A program made the position numbers and the translations under genes. A DNA stretch of 64,000 nt. Origin: Salinigranum marinum. GTDB lineage: Archaea; Halobacteriota; Halobacteria; Halobacteriales; Haloferacaceae. Below the pieces are notes generated by a model. It saw nothing but the letters and a program-made list of their open reading frames with translations. It made no database searches and had not been told where the DNA came from. The first letter of the stretch is position 1; each line of letters starts with the position of its first letter. Location of the stretch: positions 124,001 through 188,000 of the forward strand of contig NZ_CP100461.1 in NCBI RefSeq assembly GCF_024228675.1, given 5' to 3'. Shown here in pieces: positions 45,184-54,489 of the stretch.

Positions 45184-45332
45184 CCGGGACCACTCGCGCC
45201 CGGTTCGGATGGATCAGCCCCGCCACGGCCCGCGACACGGACGCGTGCCGGGTGCCCGGCGGCGGGCAGCCCGTCGTGGCTCGGGTGACCCCCCAGGCGC
45301 TGAACGTCCACCGTTCGGGAGGCGTCTGGTGA
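45180..45332 (+). CDS. Small ORF coupled between hutU and hutI
   Basis: A 50-residue frame, [20 protein letters not shown] through [11 protein letters not shown]. It overlaps hutU by four bases (ATGA) and hutI by four bases (GTGA), so it fills the gap exactly and should be translated by coupling. It has no Cys-His metal pattern, membrane segment or similarity I recognise. In many haloarchaea hutG stands in this operon; this ORF shows no formimidoylglutamase motif, so it is not an obvious hutG fragment. It may be a new small protein or a relic. Confidence 0.5.
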   Translation: MTGTTRARFGWISPATARDTDACRVPGGGQPVVARVTPQALNVHRSGGVW

Positions 45333-46561
45333 TCGACACCGTCGTCTACGGGGCCAGCGAACTCGTCGTCGGCCCCGAGGAGTCGTACGCCGACGGCGCG
45401 GTCGTCGTCCAGGACGGCCGCGTGGTCGCGGTCGGTCCCACCGCGGAGATCACGCGGGAGTACCCACCCGAAAACGCCGTCCAGCACGTCGACGCGGACG
45501 GGCGTGCCGTGCTCCCGGGGTTCGTCGACGCCCACACCCACGGGCTCTTCGCCGGTGACCGCTCGGACGAGTTCGCGGCGAAGCTCCGTGGGAAGACCTA
45601 CCAGGAACTCCTCGCCGAGGGGGGCGGGATCCTCCGAACCGTCCGGGCGGTCCGCTCGGCGACGGACGCGCGTCTGCTCGGGAACCTGCTCGGCCACCTC
45701 GACACGATGCTCGCACACGGGACGACGACGGTCGAGGTGAAGTCGGGGTACGGCCTCGACACCGCGACCGAACTCCGGATGCTCGAACTCATCGACGCCG
45801 CGGACGCGCGCCACCCCGTCGACGTGGTCCCGACGTTCATGGGCGCGCACGCGATCCCCGAGGATCGAGACGCCGACGAGTACACGGCCGCGGTCGTCGA
45901 CGAGCAGCTCCCGGCGGTCGAAAAGCAGGGCATCGCGGCCTTTTGTGACGTCTTCTGTGAGGAGGGCGTCTTCTCCGTCGAGCAGTCCAGACGCATCCTC
46001 GAAGCGGGCATCGCCCACGGCCTGACGCCGAAGATCCACGCCGAAGAACTCACGCATCTCGGCGGGGCCGAGTTGGGAGCCGAGGTGGGCGCAGCGAGCG
46101 CCGACCACCTCCTCCACGCGACCGACGAGGACGCGGCGAGGCTCGCCGCCGCCGACGTCACGCCCGTCCTCCTCCCGGGGACGGCGTTCTCGCTCGGCGC
46201 GGACTACGCCGCGCCCGAGCGGTTCACCGACGCCGGCGCGACAGTCGCGGTCGCCTCGGACTTCAACCCGAACTGTCACTCGCCGTCGATGGGGATGGCG
46301 TTCGCACTCGCCTGCGTCGGGATGGGGATGGCTCCCCGGGACGCGCTCGACGCGGTGACGCGCGGTGGCGCGCTCGCGCTCGGTCGCGACGACGGGACCG
46401 GGACGCTCGCCGAGGGTGCCCCCGGTGATCTCGTCGTCCTCGACGCACCGTCTCACGTCCACGTCCCCTACTCGTTCGGTGTCAATCGGGTCGCGACGGT
46501 GGTGAAAGACGGCGTCGTCGTTCACGATGCGGACGGGCTCGCCTCGGGAGAGCCCCGATGA
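45329..46561 (+). CDS. hutI: Imidazolonepropionase
   Basis: About 410 residues from GTG 45329. It hydrolyses 4-imidazolone-5-propionate to N-formimino-L-glutamate in the cytoplasm. The metal-dependent amidohydrolase motif FVDAHTHGLFAGDR gives His69 and His71. KSGYGLD and the later FMGAHAIPEDRD and ASDFNPNCHSPSM are specific to HutI. The start overlaps the preceding small ORF and the stop overlaps hutH (ATGA at 46558). Longer upstream frame is not conserved. Confidence 0.93.
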   Translation: MIDTVVYGASELVVGPEESYADGAVVVQDGRVVAVGPTAEITREYPPENAVQHVDADGRAVLPGFVDAHTHGLFAGDRSDEFAAKLRGKTYQELLAEGGGILRTVRAVRSATDARLLGNLLGHLDTMLAHGTTTVEVKSGYGLDTATELRMLELIDAADARHPVDVVPTFMGAHAIPEDRDADEYTAAVVDEQLPAVEKQGIAAFCDVFCEEGVFSVEQSRRILEAGIAHGLTPKIHAEELTHLGGAELGAEVGAASADHLLHATDEDAARLAAADVTPVLLPGTAFSLGADYAAPERFTDAGATVAVASDFNPNCHSPSMGMAFALACVGMGMAPRDALDAVTRGGALALGRDDGTGTLAEGAPGDLVVLDAPSHVHVPYSFGVNRVATVVKDGVVVHDADGLASGEPR

Positions 46562-48207
46562 CCGCCTTTCGTCCCGCCCCCGACGACGCGGCAGTCGTCC
46601 TCGACGGCGCGTCGCTCACGCCCGCGGAGGTGGCCCAGGTCGCCCGCGAGGACGCGACCATCGCGGTGAGCGAGGACGCACGCGCGGCGGTCCGGGAGTC
46701 CCGCACCCGCGTCGAGGAAGTCGTCGAGACCGGCGAGGCCGTCTACGGGTTGAACACCGGCTTCGGCGAGCTCGTCGACACACGCATCGACGACGACCGC
46801 GTGGACGACCTCCAGACGAACCTCGTCCGGAGCCACGCCGCCGGCACCGGTCGCGAACTCGACCGCGACGAGGTCCGCACGCTCCTCTGCACCCGGATCA
46901 ACGCGCTCGTGAAGGGCTACTCGGGCGTCCGCGAGGAGGTCGTCGATCACCTCGTCGCGCTGGTGAACGCGGGCGTCACCCCTGTCGTCCCCTCGCGGGG
47001 AAGCCTCGGCGCGAGCGGCGATCTCGCGCCGCTGTCCCACGCGATGCTCGTCCTGCTCGGCGAGGGTCGCGCGGACGTCGAGCGCTCGGGGACGATCGAG
47101 CGACTCCCCGGCGAGGAGGCGCTGGCCGTCGCCGACTGCGAACCGATCAGACTCCGTGCGAAGGAGGGGCTCGCGCTCATCAACGGGACACAGCTCACCG
47201 TCGGACTCGCGGCGCTCCTCGTCCACGACGCCGAGCAGTTGCTCCGCGCGGCCGACGCGGCCGGCGCGCTCACGACCGAGGTGACGATGGGATCGACCGT
47301 CGCCTCGGACCCGGCCATCCAGCGCGTCCGGCCGCACGCCGGCCAGGCCGCCAGTGCGTGGACACTCAAGCGACTCTGTGCGGGGTCGGAGATCGTCGAG
47401 TCACACCGCAACTGCGACCGCGTGCAGGACGCCTACTCGGTGCGGTGTCTCCCGCAGGTCCACGGCGCGGTCCGCGACGCGGTCGACCACCTCCGCGACG
47501 CGGTCACCGTCGAACTCAACAGCGCGACCGACAACCCGCTCGTCTTCCCGGCGGGCGAGGTCGGTCCGCGGAGTTCGGGGACGGCGCACGCCGACGTGGT
47601 CTCCGGGGGGAACTTCCACGGCGAACCGCTGGCGCTCCGGCTCGATTACGTCACGAGCGCGCTCGCCGAACTCGCGTCGATCGCGGAGCGGCGTATCGAC
47701 CGGATGCTCAACCCCAACGTACAAGAGCCACACCTCCCGCCGTTTCTCACCCCCGAGAGCGGCGTCCGCTCGGGCTACATGATCGCGGGGTATACCGCCG
47801 CGTCGCTCGTCGCCGAGTGTCGCAGCGTGGGGACACCCGCGACCGACAACGCGGTCGTCTCGGGCAACCAGGAGGATCACGTCAGCCTCTCGGCCACGTC
47901 GGCACTCGCCGCCCGCCGGACGCTCGGTCACGCCCGACGCGTCACGGCCATCGAACTGCTCTGTGCCGCACAGGCCGCGGAGTTCGTTGACGACGCGCTC
48001 GCACACGGGGCGGGCACCGGTGCGGTGTACGACGCCGTCCGCGCGGTCGTGCCCCCGCTCGACGAGGACCGACCGCCAGCCCCGGACATCCGGGCGGTCG
48101 AACGCGTCGTCGCGGAGGGTGTCCTCGACGACGCACTCGTCACGGCGCTCGGCGAGGCGTGGCGGGACCGACGGGCCGCGGCGGTCGACGAACTCATCGG
48201 TGTCTGA
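46558..48207 (+). CDS. hutH: Histidine ammonia-lyase
   Basis: 549 residues, slightly longer than bacterial HutH (about 510). It converts histidine to urocanate and ammonia. The MIO prosthetic group forms from Ala152-Ser153-Gly154 in GSLGASGDLAPLSH. The active-site Tyr region VYGLNTGFGEL and the NSATDNPLVF and QEDHVSLS motifs are present. Last gene of the hut run, though the first enzyme of the pathway. All key residues are seen. Confidence 0.95.
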   Translation: MTAFRPAPDDAAVVLDGASLTPAEVAQVAREDATIAVSEDARAAVRESRTRVEEVVETGEAVYGLNTGFGELVDTRIDDDRVDDLQTNLVRSHAAGTGRELDRDEVRTLLCTRINALVKGYSGVREEVVDHLVALVNAGVTPVVPSRGSLGASGDLAPLSHAMLVLLGEGRADVERSGTIERLPGEEALAVADCEPIRLRAKEGLALINGTQLTVGLAALLVHDAEQLLRAADAAGALTTEVTMGSTVASDPAIQRVRPHAGQAASAWTLKRLCAGSEIVESHRNCDRVQDAYSVRCLPQVHGAVRDAVDHLRDAVTVELNSATDNPLVFPAGEVGPRSSGTAHADVVSGGNFHGEPLALRLDYVTSALAELASIAERRIDRMLNPNVQEPHLPPFLTPESGVRSGYMIAGYTAASLVAECRSVGTPATDNAVVSGNQEDHVSLSATSALAARRTLGHARRVTAIELLCAAQAAEFVDDALAHGAGTGAVYDAVRAVVPPLDEDRPPAPDIRAVERVVAEGVLDDALVTALGEAWRDRRAAAVDELIGV

Positions 48208-48311
48208 GTCGGGAACGAGTTCACGCATGACTGGCGACCCCGCGGCGGGTTGCTCAACGCCCGACAATCCGGAAGTTTGAAATTTCTGGACTGGCGAACA
48301 GTTCTTTAGAG

Positions 48312-49547
48312 ATGCTCCGGCGGGAATTCCTCGCGTCGCTCGGCTTCGGCAGTGCTCTTTCGAAGTCGTCCCCGCCGGCGGCCGGAAGCGACGGGCGGCA
48401 GTGGTCGATGCACCGCGGCGACGCGGGGCGCACGAACACGTTCCCCCAGCGGAACACGCTCGGCGAGACGCTCGCCGTCGCGTGGTCACACGAGTGGAGT
48501 CGCCGGACGGTCAACAGGCCGCCGGCTCCGGTCTTCGATGCGGACCGCGTCTACATCGCGCAGAACGCGGGCGTGCTGGCCGCGGTGGACCGCACGACGG
48601 GTGAGTCCGTGTGGAGTCGGTCGGATCTGAGCGGGCAGTGCCACACACCCGTCGTCGGAGACGACCGTATCGTGTTGCCGACGGACGACGGGATGGTGGC
48701 CTACGACACGCGCGGGCGGGAACAGTGGCAGACGGACCGACCCGCAGAGTGGGATCCGGTCCTGTCGGACGGCGTGCTGTACACCCGCACGGCCGGTATC
48801 GACATCAACGACGGGTCGGTCCAGGCCGAGTTCCCAGCCGACTCGTACGTCGCGCCGACCGTCGGCGACGGACGGATCTATCGCGGGAGCGCGCGCGTGG
48901 CGCGGGCGTACGACGCCGACTCGGGCACCGTGTTGTGGGAGAACGACGATCTCCTCGACGAGGAGTGGGTCCAGCCGGCGACGTTCGTCTTCGCGGACGG
49001 ACGGCTGTTTATTCCGGGGGTCGACGGCCTGATCGCGCTCGACGCGGCGACCGGAGCGGAACTGTGGCGGTACACCGACCGGTTCAGCGAGCTGTATCAG
49101 GCTCCGACGGTGGTCAACGGAACCGTCGTCCAGCAGGTCGCTGGCGGGCCGCGCACCGCGGAGCGACTCGTCCAGTTCGACGTCACCGACGGAACGGTCA
49201 TCCGGGAGTTCGGGCCGTCGGGGGCAGACGGCGTGTCGATCACGTCCGTCGGAGCCACACCGGGGACGGTGCTGGCGCTGTGCGGCGACCGGATCGTCTC
49301 GTTCGACGTCCACACGGGTGAGACCCTGTCGTCGACCTGGCTCGCGCCGGTGTTCGACTGGCCCACGAGGGTGTACAAACAGACGTTCGCCTACGACGGA
49401 CGCCGACTCATCGTGAACGGCGAGGACCGGACGATCGCGCTGGAACCGGGGCCGATACGCGAACGGGACCGAGTCGGGATGGGGATCGGCGTCGCCGCCG
49501 GCCTCGCGGTCGCCGGCGTCGCCCACTGGTGGAGTGATCCGTCGTGA
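48312..49547 (+). CDS. PQQ-type beta-propeller protein with C-terminal anchor
   Basis: 411 residues. The N-terminus MLRREFLASLGFGSAL is a Tat-like signal. The body repeats the PQQ/BamB-like blade pattern (VYIAQNAGVLAAVDRTTGESVW, IYRGSARVARAYDADSGTVLW, LFIPGVDGLIALDAATGAELW). A single hydrophobic stretch near the C-terminus (MGIGVAAGLAVAGVAHWW) would anchor it to the membrane, leaving the propeller outside. Its stop overlaps the start of the next gene (GTGA), so both are made together. Function unknown; propellers of this type often mediate protein contact. Confidence 0.85.
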   Translation: MLRREFLASLGFGSALSKSSPPAAGSDGRQWSMHRGDAGRTNTFPQRNTLGETLAVAWSHEWSRRTVNRPPAPVFDADRVYIAQNAGVLAAVDRTTGESVWSRSDLSGQCHTPVVGDDRIVLPTDDGMVAYDTRGREQWQTDRPAEWDPVLSDGVLYTRTAGIDINDGSVQAEFPADSYVAPTVGDGRIYRGSARVARAYDADSGTVLWENDDLLDEEWVQPATFVFADGRLFIPGVDGLIALDAATGAELWRYTDRFSELYQAPTVVNGTVVQQVAGGPRTAERLVQFDVTDGTVIREFGPSGADGVSITSVGATPGTVLALCGDRIVSFDVHTGETLSSTWLAPVFDWPTRVYKQTFAYDGRRLIVNGEDRTIALEPGPIRERDRVGMGIGVAAGLAVAGVAHWWSDPS

Positions 49548-52381
49548 GGCTGACTCGGCGGGCGGTGCTCCAGGGTGTGGCGCTGACGGCCGGCATCGCC
49601 GCGGCTGACACCGCCGCGGGACAGGCGGGGTCCACCGGTCGGTGGCCCCAGTATCAGTTCGACGCGGCGAACAGCGGATTCGTCCCGTCCCGCGAGGGGC
49701 CACGCGATCCGTCGGAGGCGTGGACGAAGCCGGTCGGCCGTGTCGCCCAGAGAGGCGCGGCCGTGGTGGACGCCCAGCGCGTGTACGTCGGGACACTCGA
49801 CGGACGCCTCTACGCGCTCCAGCGGGAGTCGGGCGCGACGGTCTGGACCGCAGACGTCGGCGACCGGATCCGGTCAGCGGTGGCGGTCGACGACGAACAC
49901 GTCTACGTCGGCTCGGAGAACCGGACGCTGTCCGCACTCGACGCGAGCTCGGGCGACGAGGTGTGGTCCGCTCGGTTCGACGCGCCCGTCGTCTCCGGGC
50001 CGACGTTGGTCGACGGCCGACTGCTGGCCGTCGCCGAGACGATCAGGTCGTTCGACCCGTCGACGGGGACCCAGCAGTGGACGACGCCGATCGCGACCGC
50101 AACCGGTCCCCCCAGCAGCGACGGCCGGCAAGCGTTTGTCGGGACGAACCGGGGGATCACCGCGGTCGACCTGGCGACAGGGAGGCGAACCTGGCAGTTC
50201 GGCACTGGAACCTACGTGTACCCGAGCCCGGCTGTCGGCGAACGCGGCGTCTACGGCGTCGATGTCGAGGGGAACCTCTACGCGCTGGCGACCGATGGCT
50301 CCGAACGGTGGCGCCACTCGTTCGCCGACCGCGTCGACTGCTCGCCCGCCGTCGACGGCGATCGCGTCTACGTCTCCGGCGTCGGCTCGCTCTGGGCGTT
50401 CGACCCCGCCACCGGCGCGGTGGAGTGGGAGCACGACCTCGGGAACGACGTCTACTGGAACAGTCCGGTCGTCACGGACGACACCGTCTTCGTCGGAACG
50501 GGTGAGAGCCTCCACGCCGTGGACGCGGCCTCGGGGGAGGAACGGTGGATCGACGACGGGGGCGCGTACTGGACGCCAGCGCTCGTCGACGGCCGACTGT
50601 ACACGGCGACCGAAGACAGCGTCCGCGTCGTCGACGACGCCTCCGCGGTCGAGACGCCGTCGCCGTCTGCTACGATCACCGGCCGGATCGTGACCGAGCG
50701 ACGCGGCGAGTCGGTCGTCCTCTCGGCGTCGGAGTCGAGCGTCGGCACGGGCGAGGTCGTCCGCTACGAGTGGGCGGTGGGCGAAGACGCCGGGTTCGAC
50801 CGGACGGGAGAGGAGATACGGCTCACGGAGTCGACCGCCGAGGCGAACCCCGTGATTACGCTCCGGCTCACCACGGACACCGGAGCGACCGAGACGACGC
50901 GGACCGTCATCACGCCCCCTGCACGGGGGGAGGCGCTGGGATCGGGCACCTTATCTCCGCTGTGGCAGGGGGGTGTCGTCGCGGGGATCGTCGGCGGGGG
51001 CTCGCTCGGCGGCTACCTCCACGCGCGCCGGAGCGGCGTCGAGGCCGCGTCGCGGACGACGCGTCTCGATGGAACCGCGCTGTGGTTAGTGCTCGTCTCC
51101 TGGCTGTGTTTCGGGGCAGTCAACGTCGTCTCGCTGCTCGACGGGTCGCTCCCCGTCCGAGCGGACAGCGCGCTGATCGCCCTGGGGACCACGGCCGGCC
51201 TGCTCGCCGGGCTCTGCGGGAGTGCGCTCCTCGGACGCCGGGCCGGCCGCCCGACCGTGGCGATCGGGGCGATCGGGTACGGCGTCGTCGTGACCAGCTA
51301 CGGCTGGGTCCAGTACGTGGGGAGCACCCCCCTGTTCCCCACACTCTACGACATGGGCTTTTGGGCCGCGTCCGCCCTCCTGGCCGGCGTCTCCGTCGCG
51401 CGGTTCGCCTCGCTCGGTCCCTTCGGTGGCTCCTCGCGTGACGAACGAGCCGTCGACGACGCCGAGCCAGCCGGAGGGACGGGGAACGGCGATTCGGGCC
51501 GACAGGATAGCGACGACTCCGAGACGGAGACGACAGACGGGACGGACGGGACGGACGAACCCACGCCGGCGTCGGAACTGGTCGCGGACTGCCCGAAGCT
51601 CGCGTCGGCCGCCCCGGTCGAACTGGACGCGCCGGTCCACACCTACGAGGGGCGGCTCGTGGAAGGGGACGACGAGGAGCCCTGTCTGCTCTTCGCACTC
51701 GCGCCGGAGTTCGCGACCGACGACGACGCAGTGGCCGCCTTCGTCGAGGCAGCCCAACGCTGGCGTGCCCTCAACGAGGACGCTCGCGTCGCGACGGTGT
51801 CCGACTCCGGCGAGCAGCCCCGTCCGTGGATCGCGTTCGATCCCGGGACCGCTCGGCTGGTGGAGACCGTCGACAGCCTCGACAGGTCGTACCGGACGGA
51901 CGTCGTCCTCGGCCTCACAGAGGCCGTCCAGGCCGACGATTCGGGTGCACACACCAGTCTCTCCCCCGGGGCCGTCTGCCTGACAACCGGCGAAGAGGAC
52001 GATCTCCGCGTGACACTGGCCGACTGGGGGCTCCGATCGGCCGTCGCGGAGGCGGTCGGCGATCGACCGGCCACGCCGTACACGGCACCCGAACAGCTCG
52101 ACGGGGAGTCCGCGGGTCCGGCGACCGAGGTGTACCGGCTCGGTGCCGTGACCTACCACGTACTGACCGGAACCGCCCCGTTCGCGGACGCCGACGAGCC
52201 GCGAGACGCGATCCGCGACGGCGACCTCGCGGCACCGACCGAGATCGAACGAACGCTCCTCCCTGCGGTCGACGAGATCATCGAACGCGCGATGGCCGTC
52301 GATCCGGAGGCGCGGTTCGAAACGCCTGCGGAGTTCCGCGAGCGACTCATCGACGCGATGGACCCCTCGAGCGACGAGTGA
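49544..52381 (+). CDS. Beta-propeller / PKD-like / membrane / pseudokinase fusion protein
   Basis: 945 residues from GTG 49544. Tat signal (MRLTRRAVLQGVALTAG); PQQ-type propeller, about 30-370; PKD-like strand domain, about 378-460; five membrane helices, about 470-625; an acidic linker rich in Thr, Gly and Asp; and a kinase-like C-terminus, about 680-945. The last shows the fold pattern of Ser/Thr kinases with ADWG (Asp827) for DFG, TAPEQ (Glu850) and TEVYRLGAVTYHVLTGTAPF for the F-helix. The catalytic HRDLKPEN loop reads HTSLSPGA (803-810), so the catalytic Asp, Lys and Asn are lost, and I see no N-lobe lysine. It looks like a receptor-type pseudokinase. Confidence 0.82.
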   Translation: MRLTRRAVLQGVALTAGIAAADTAAGQAGSTGRWPQYQFDAANSGFVPSREGPRDPSEAWTKPVGRVAQRGAAVVDAQRVYVGTLDGRLYALQRESGATVWTADVGDRIRSAVAVDDEHVYVGSENRTLSALDASSGDEVWSARFDAPVVSGPTLVDGRLLAVAETIRSFDPSTGTQQWTTPIATATGPPSSDGRQAFVGTNRGITAVDLATGRRTWQFGTGTYVYPSPAVGERGVYGVDVEGNLYALATDGSERWRHSFADRVDCSPAVDGDRVYVSGVGSLWAFDPATGAVEWEHDLGNDVYWNSPVVTDDTVFVGTGESLHAVDAASGEERWIDDGGAYWTPALVDGRLYTATEDSVRVVDDASAVETPSPSATITGRIVTERRGESVVLSASESSVGTGEVVRYEWAVGEDAGFDRTGEEIRLTESTAEANPVITLRLTTDTGATETTRTVITPPARGEALGSGTLSPLWQGGVVAGIVGGGSLGGYLHARRSGVEAASRTTRLDGTALWLVLVSWLCFGAVNVVSLLDGSLPVRADSALIALGTTAGLLAGLCGSALLGRRAGRPTVAIGAIGYGVVVTSYGWVQYVGSTPLFPTLYDMGFWAASALLAGVSVARFASLGPFGGSSRDERAVDDAEPAGGTGNGDSGRQDSDDSETETTDGTDGTDEPTPASELVADCPKLASAAPVELDAPVHTYEGRLVEGDDEEPCLLFALAPEFATDDDAVAAFVEAAQRWRALNEDARVATVSDSGEQPRPWIAFDPGTARLVETVDSLDRSYRTDVVLGLTEAVQADDSGAHTSLSPGAVCLTTGEEDDLRVTLADWGLRSAVAEAVGDRPATPYTAPEQLDGESAGPATEVYRLGAVTYHVLTGTAPFADADEPRDAIRDGDLAAPTEIERTLLPAVDEIIERAMAVDPEARFETPAEFRERLIDAMDPSSDE

Positions 52382-53060
52382 GGCCTCCGGGGTGTGGGTT
52401 CTCGGGCGAGTCGCCCTGGACTGGTACTCTCGACACCCGGTCGGCTGACGAGGACCACGCGAGAACCCGCTGGGGGATCTCGTCGTCGTTGCTGTCCTCC
52501 ATCACAGAGATTCAAGGAGGAAGTCCACGGCTCTAGCCCTGTCTCTTACCCATCCGTTCGTGGAACTCCAGCGTCGCGTTTCAGGCGGTCTCGCCGGTGA
52601 CATCGGCTCGAAGAGAGCAAGTGGGGAGAGGTATCAATGATTTGCGGAATGATTAGATATTGTGGTTACTGCATGTAAAAATACGCACAGACCAAGTATT
52701 CACAAAGTAGAACAGTTGTTCTGTAATATAAAAACCGGATTCACCCGTATTGACCGAGTGGATCACGACGAGATACGACGCGAGGGACTTCGACCACTCG
52801 TGATTGATGTCGGCGTGCGCCAAACATTACCGCAGCTGGTAGCCACAGAGATGGTCGAATATGGGCTCGCTCGGCGATCCATGATCGTTTCCTCTCCGCA
52901 GGGATTCCACACATACCGCTTCTTTCGCTCTCAGTCGCCGGACAGTGTATCCCATACTGGCGGCTCGATCTGTGGGTAAGAGAAGGGCTTCAGTCGTGGG
53001 GTACCGGCCCGCCCTCCGAGAGGGCGTCGGCCGCGTAGTCGACTCGAATCTCGTTCAGCC
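52382..53060. other. Spacer with an unrecognised short frame
   Basis: AT-rich at 52640-52740, unlike the flanks. A plus-strand frame, 52662-52979, contains VDHDEIRREGLRPLVIDVGV and SSPQGFHTYRFF, which is not low complexity but matches nothing I know. It may be a decayed gene or a foreign remnant. No structure RNA is evident. Confidence 0.35.
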
Positions 53061-54296
53061 TCAGTCCGCAATGACGCTGAGGAAGAACGACGTGAACACC
53101 AGTTGGACGCCCAAGACGACGAGCGTGAGGGCGGCGACGTTGAACTTGGTGAACGGCACGGCCGAATAGCCGACCGCGGCCCACTCGAAGACGACGTACG
53201 CCAAGTAGCTCGCACCGATCACGAACAGGACGAGCCCGGCAGTCGCACCGTGTTCGAGGCGAACCGTCCCTTGGAGCATCCTGCTGATCGGGTCGTTTGC
53301 CTCGCGAATCGGCTCGCCGGCCAGCGTCGCGAACGCACCGAAACAGGAGACCTGCGAGCCAACCAAGGTGAACAGACTCCCGGCGACCATCGAGTTGACA
53401 CCGAGATTCAGCCCGCCCAGTGACGCGTTCGTGAGGGCGAGAAGCATCACCAGCAGGCCGGTCGCCGCCAGAATCACCCCCGGCCCCGAGAACAGATACC
53501 CGGGCGCGTTGACGAGCATGAACCTGACGTGTCGCCAGCCGTCGTGGAACGAGTCGAGCGTCGCCTCACCCTCGCGGGGATGGTAGGTGATAGGGAGCTC
53601 TTTGATCGTCAGATCACGAGCGCCCGCTTCCATGATCATCTCGGAGGCGAACTCCATCCCGGTCGTCTTCAGATCCATCCGCTCGTACGCGTCCCGGGTG
53701 AACACGCGCATGCCCGAGTGTGCATCAGAGACACCAGCGCCGTAGAAGAAGTTCAGAAACCTCGTGAGGAACGGGTTACCGATGTACTGGTGGAGCGGGG
53801 GCATCGCCCCGGACTTGATCTCGCCCCCGAGACGCGATCCCATCGCCATGTCCGCTTCACCGGACTCCACCAAGCGGAAGAGCTTGGGGAGCTCCTCGAA
53901 GTCGTACGTCGTGTCCGCGTCGCCCATCGCCATGATCTGGCCGCGGACCTTGTCGAAGGCGTAGAGATACGCGTAGCCGTATCCCTTCCCGTCCGGATGG
54001 ACCACTCGGGCTCCCATCTCCTCGGCGATCTCGGGCGTCCGATCGGTGGAGTCGTCCGAGACGATGATCTCGCCGTACACCTGCATTTCCTCCAGGGCGT
54101 TCTTGATCCGCTCGATACATTCGGCGATGCCGTCTTCTTCGTTCAGTGTGGGCATCACCACTGAGAGCACGGGTATCTCCTCGCTGTCGGCCGTGAGCAG
54201 GAGTTCGTCACCTGACTTGTGAGACGCCGCCGCCTCACCGTTGGTTAACGAATCGGATCCTGGTAGCGGCTCGCTAGCTTGTCTTTCAGTTGACAT
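53061..54296 (-). CDS. GT2 glycosyltransferase (dolichyl-phosphate type) with membrane domain
   Basis: 411 residues. The catalytic domain spans about 40-260, beginning VLSVVMPTLNEEDG, with the acidic DDS at 81 and the metal-binding GDADTTYD (Asp126, Asp128). It resembles dolichol-phosphate sugar transferases such as DPM1 and AglJ/AglD-like enzymes. Four hydrophobic segments follow (about 275-405), anchoring it in the membrane. Its probable role is making or extending a lipid-linked sugar for S-layer N-glycosylation or a surface polysaccharide. The epimerase at 55626 and the DUF1616 gene fit that setting. Donor and acceptor are unknown. Confidence 0.9.
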   Translation of the reverse strand: MSTERQASEPLPGSDSLTNGEAAASHKSGDELLLTADSEEIPVLSVVMPTLNEEDGIAECIERIKNALEEMQVYGEIIVSDDSTDRTPEIAEEMGARVVHPDGKGYGYAYLYAFDKVRGQIMAMGDADTTYDFEELPKLFRLVESGEADMAMGSRLGGEIKSGAMPPLHQYIGNPFLTRFLNFFYGAGVSDAHSGMRVFTRDAYERMDLKTTGMEFASEMIMEAGARDLTIKELPITYHPREGEATLDSFHDGWRHVRFMLVNAPGYLFSGPGVILAATGLLVMLLALTNASLGGLNLGVNSMVAGSLFTLVGSQVSCFGAFATLAGEPIREANDPISRMLQGTVRLEHGATAGLVLFVIGASYLAYVVFEWAAVGYSAVPFTKFNVAALTLVVLGVQLVFTSFFLSVIAD

Positions 54297-54489
54297 TAAT
54301 GTACAATAATGGGAGATATGTCGCTTCTCAGGACCTCTACACTCATTTCTACATGTAAAGTCATAGAGCGAACATATAGTGCTTACTGTTCCGAAGGACA
54401 GAATGATATTAGGAATAATACGATCAACAAACAGTTGATACTCGGCGGGATCCTGGTAACGTCTGATTAAGCTCCCAGCATGCCTCGTC

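Noticed and set aside
45209-45328. Upstream extension of hutI
   Set aside because: The 40 added residues are Arg/Pro-rich and absent from the family. GTG 45329 overlaps the preceding ORF stop and fits the N-terminus.
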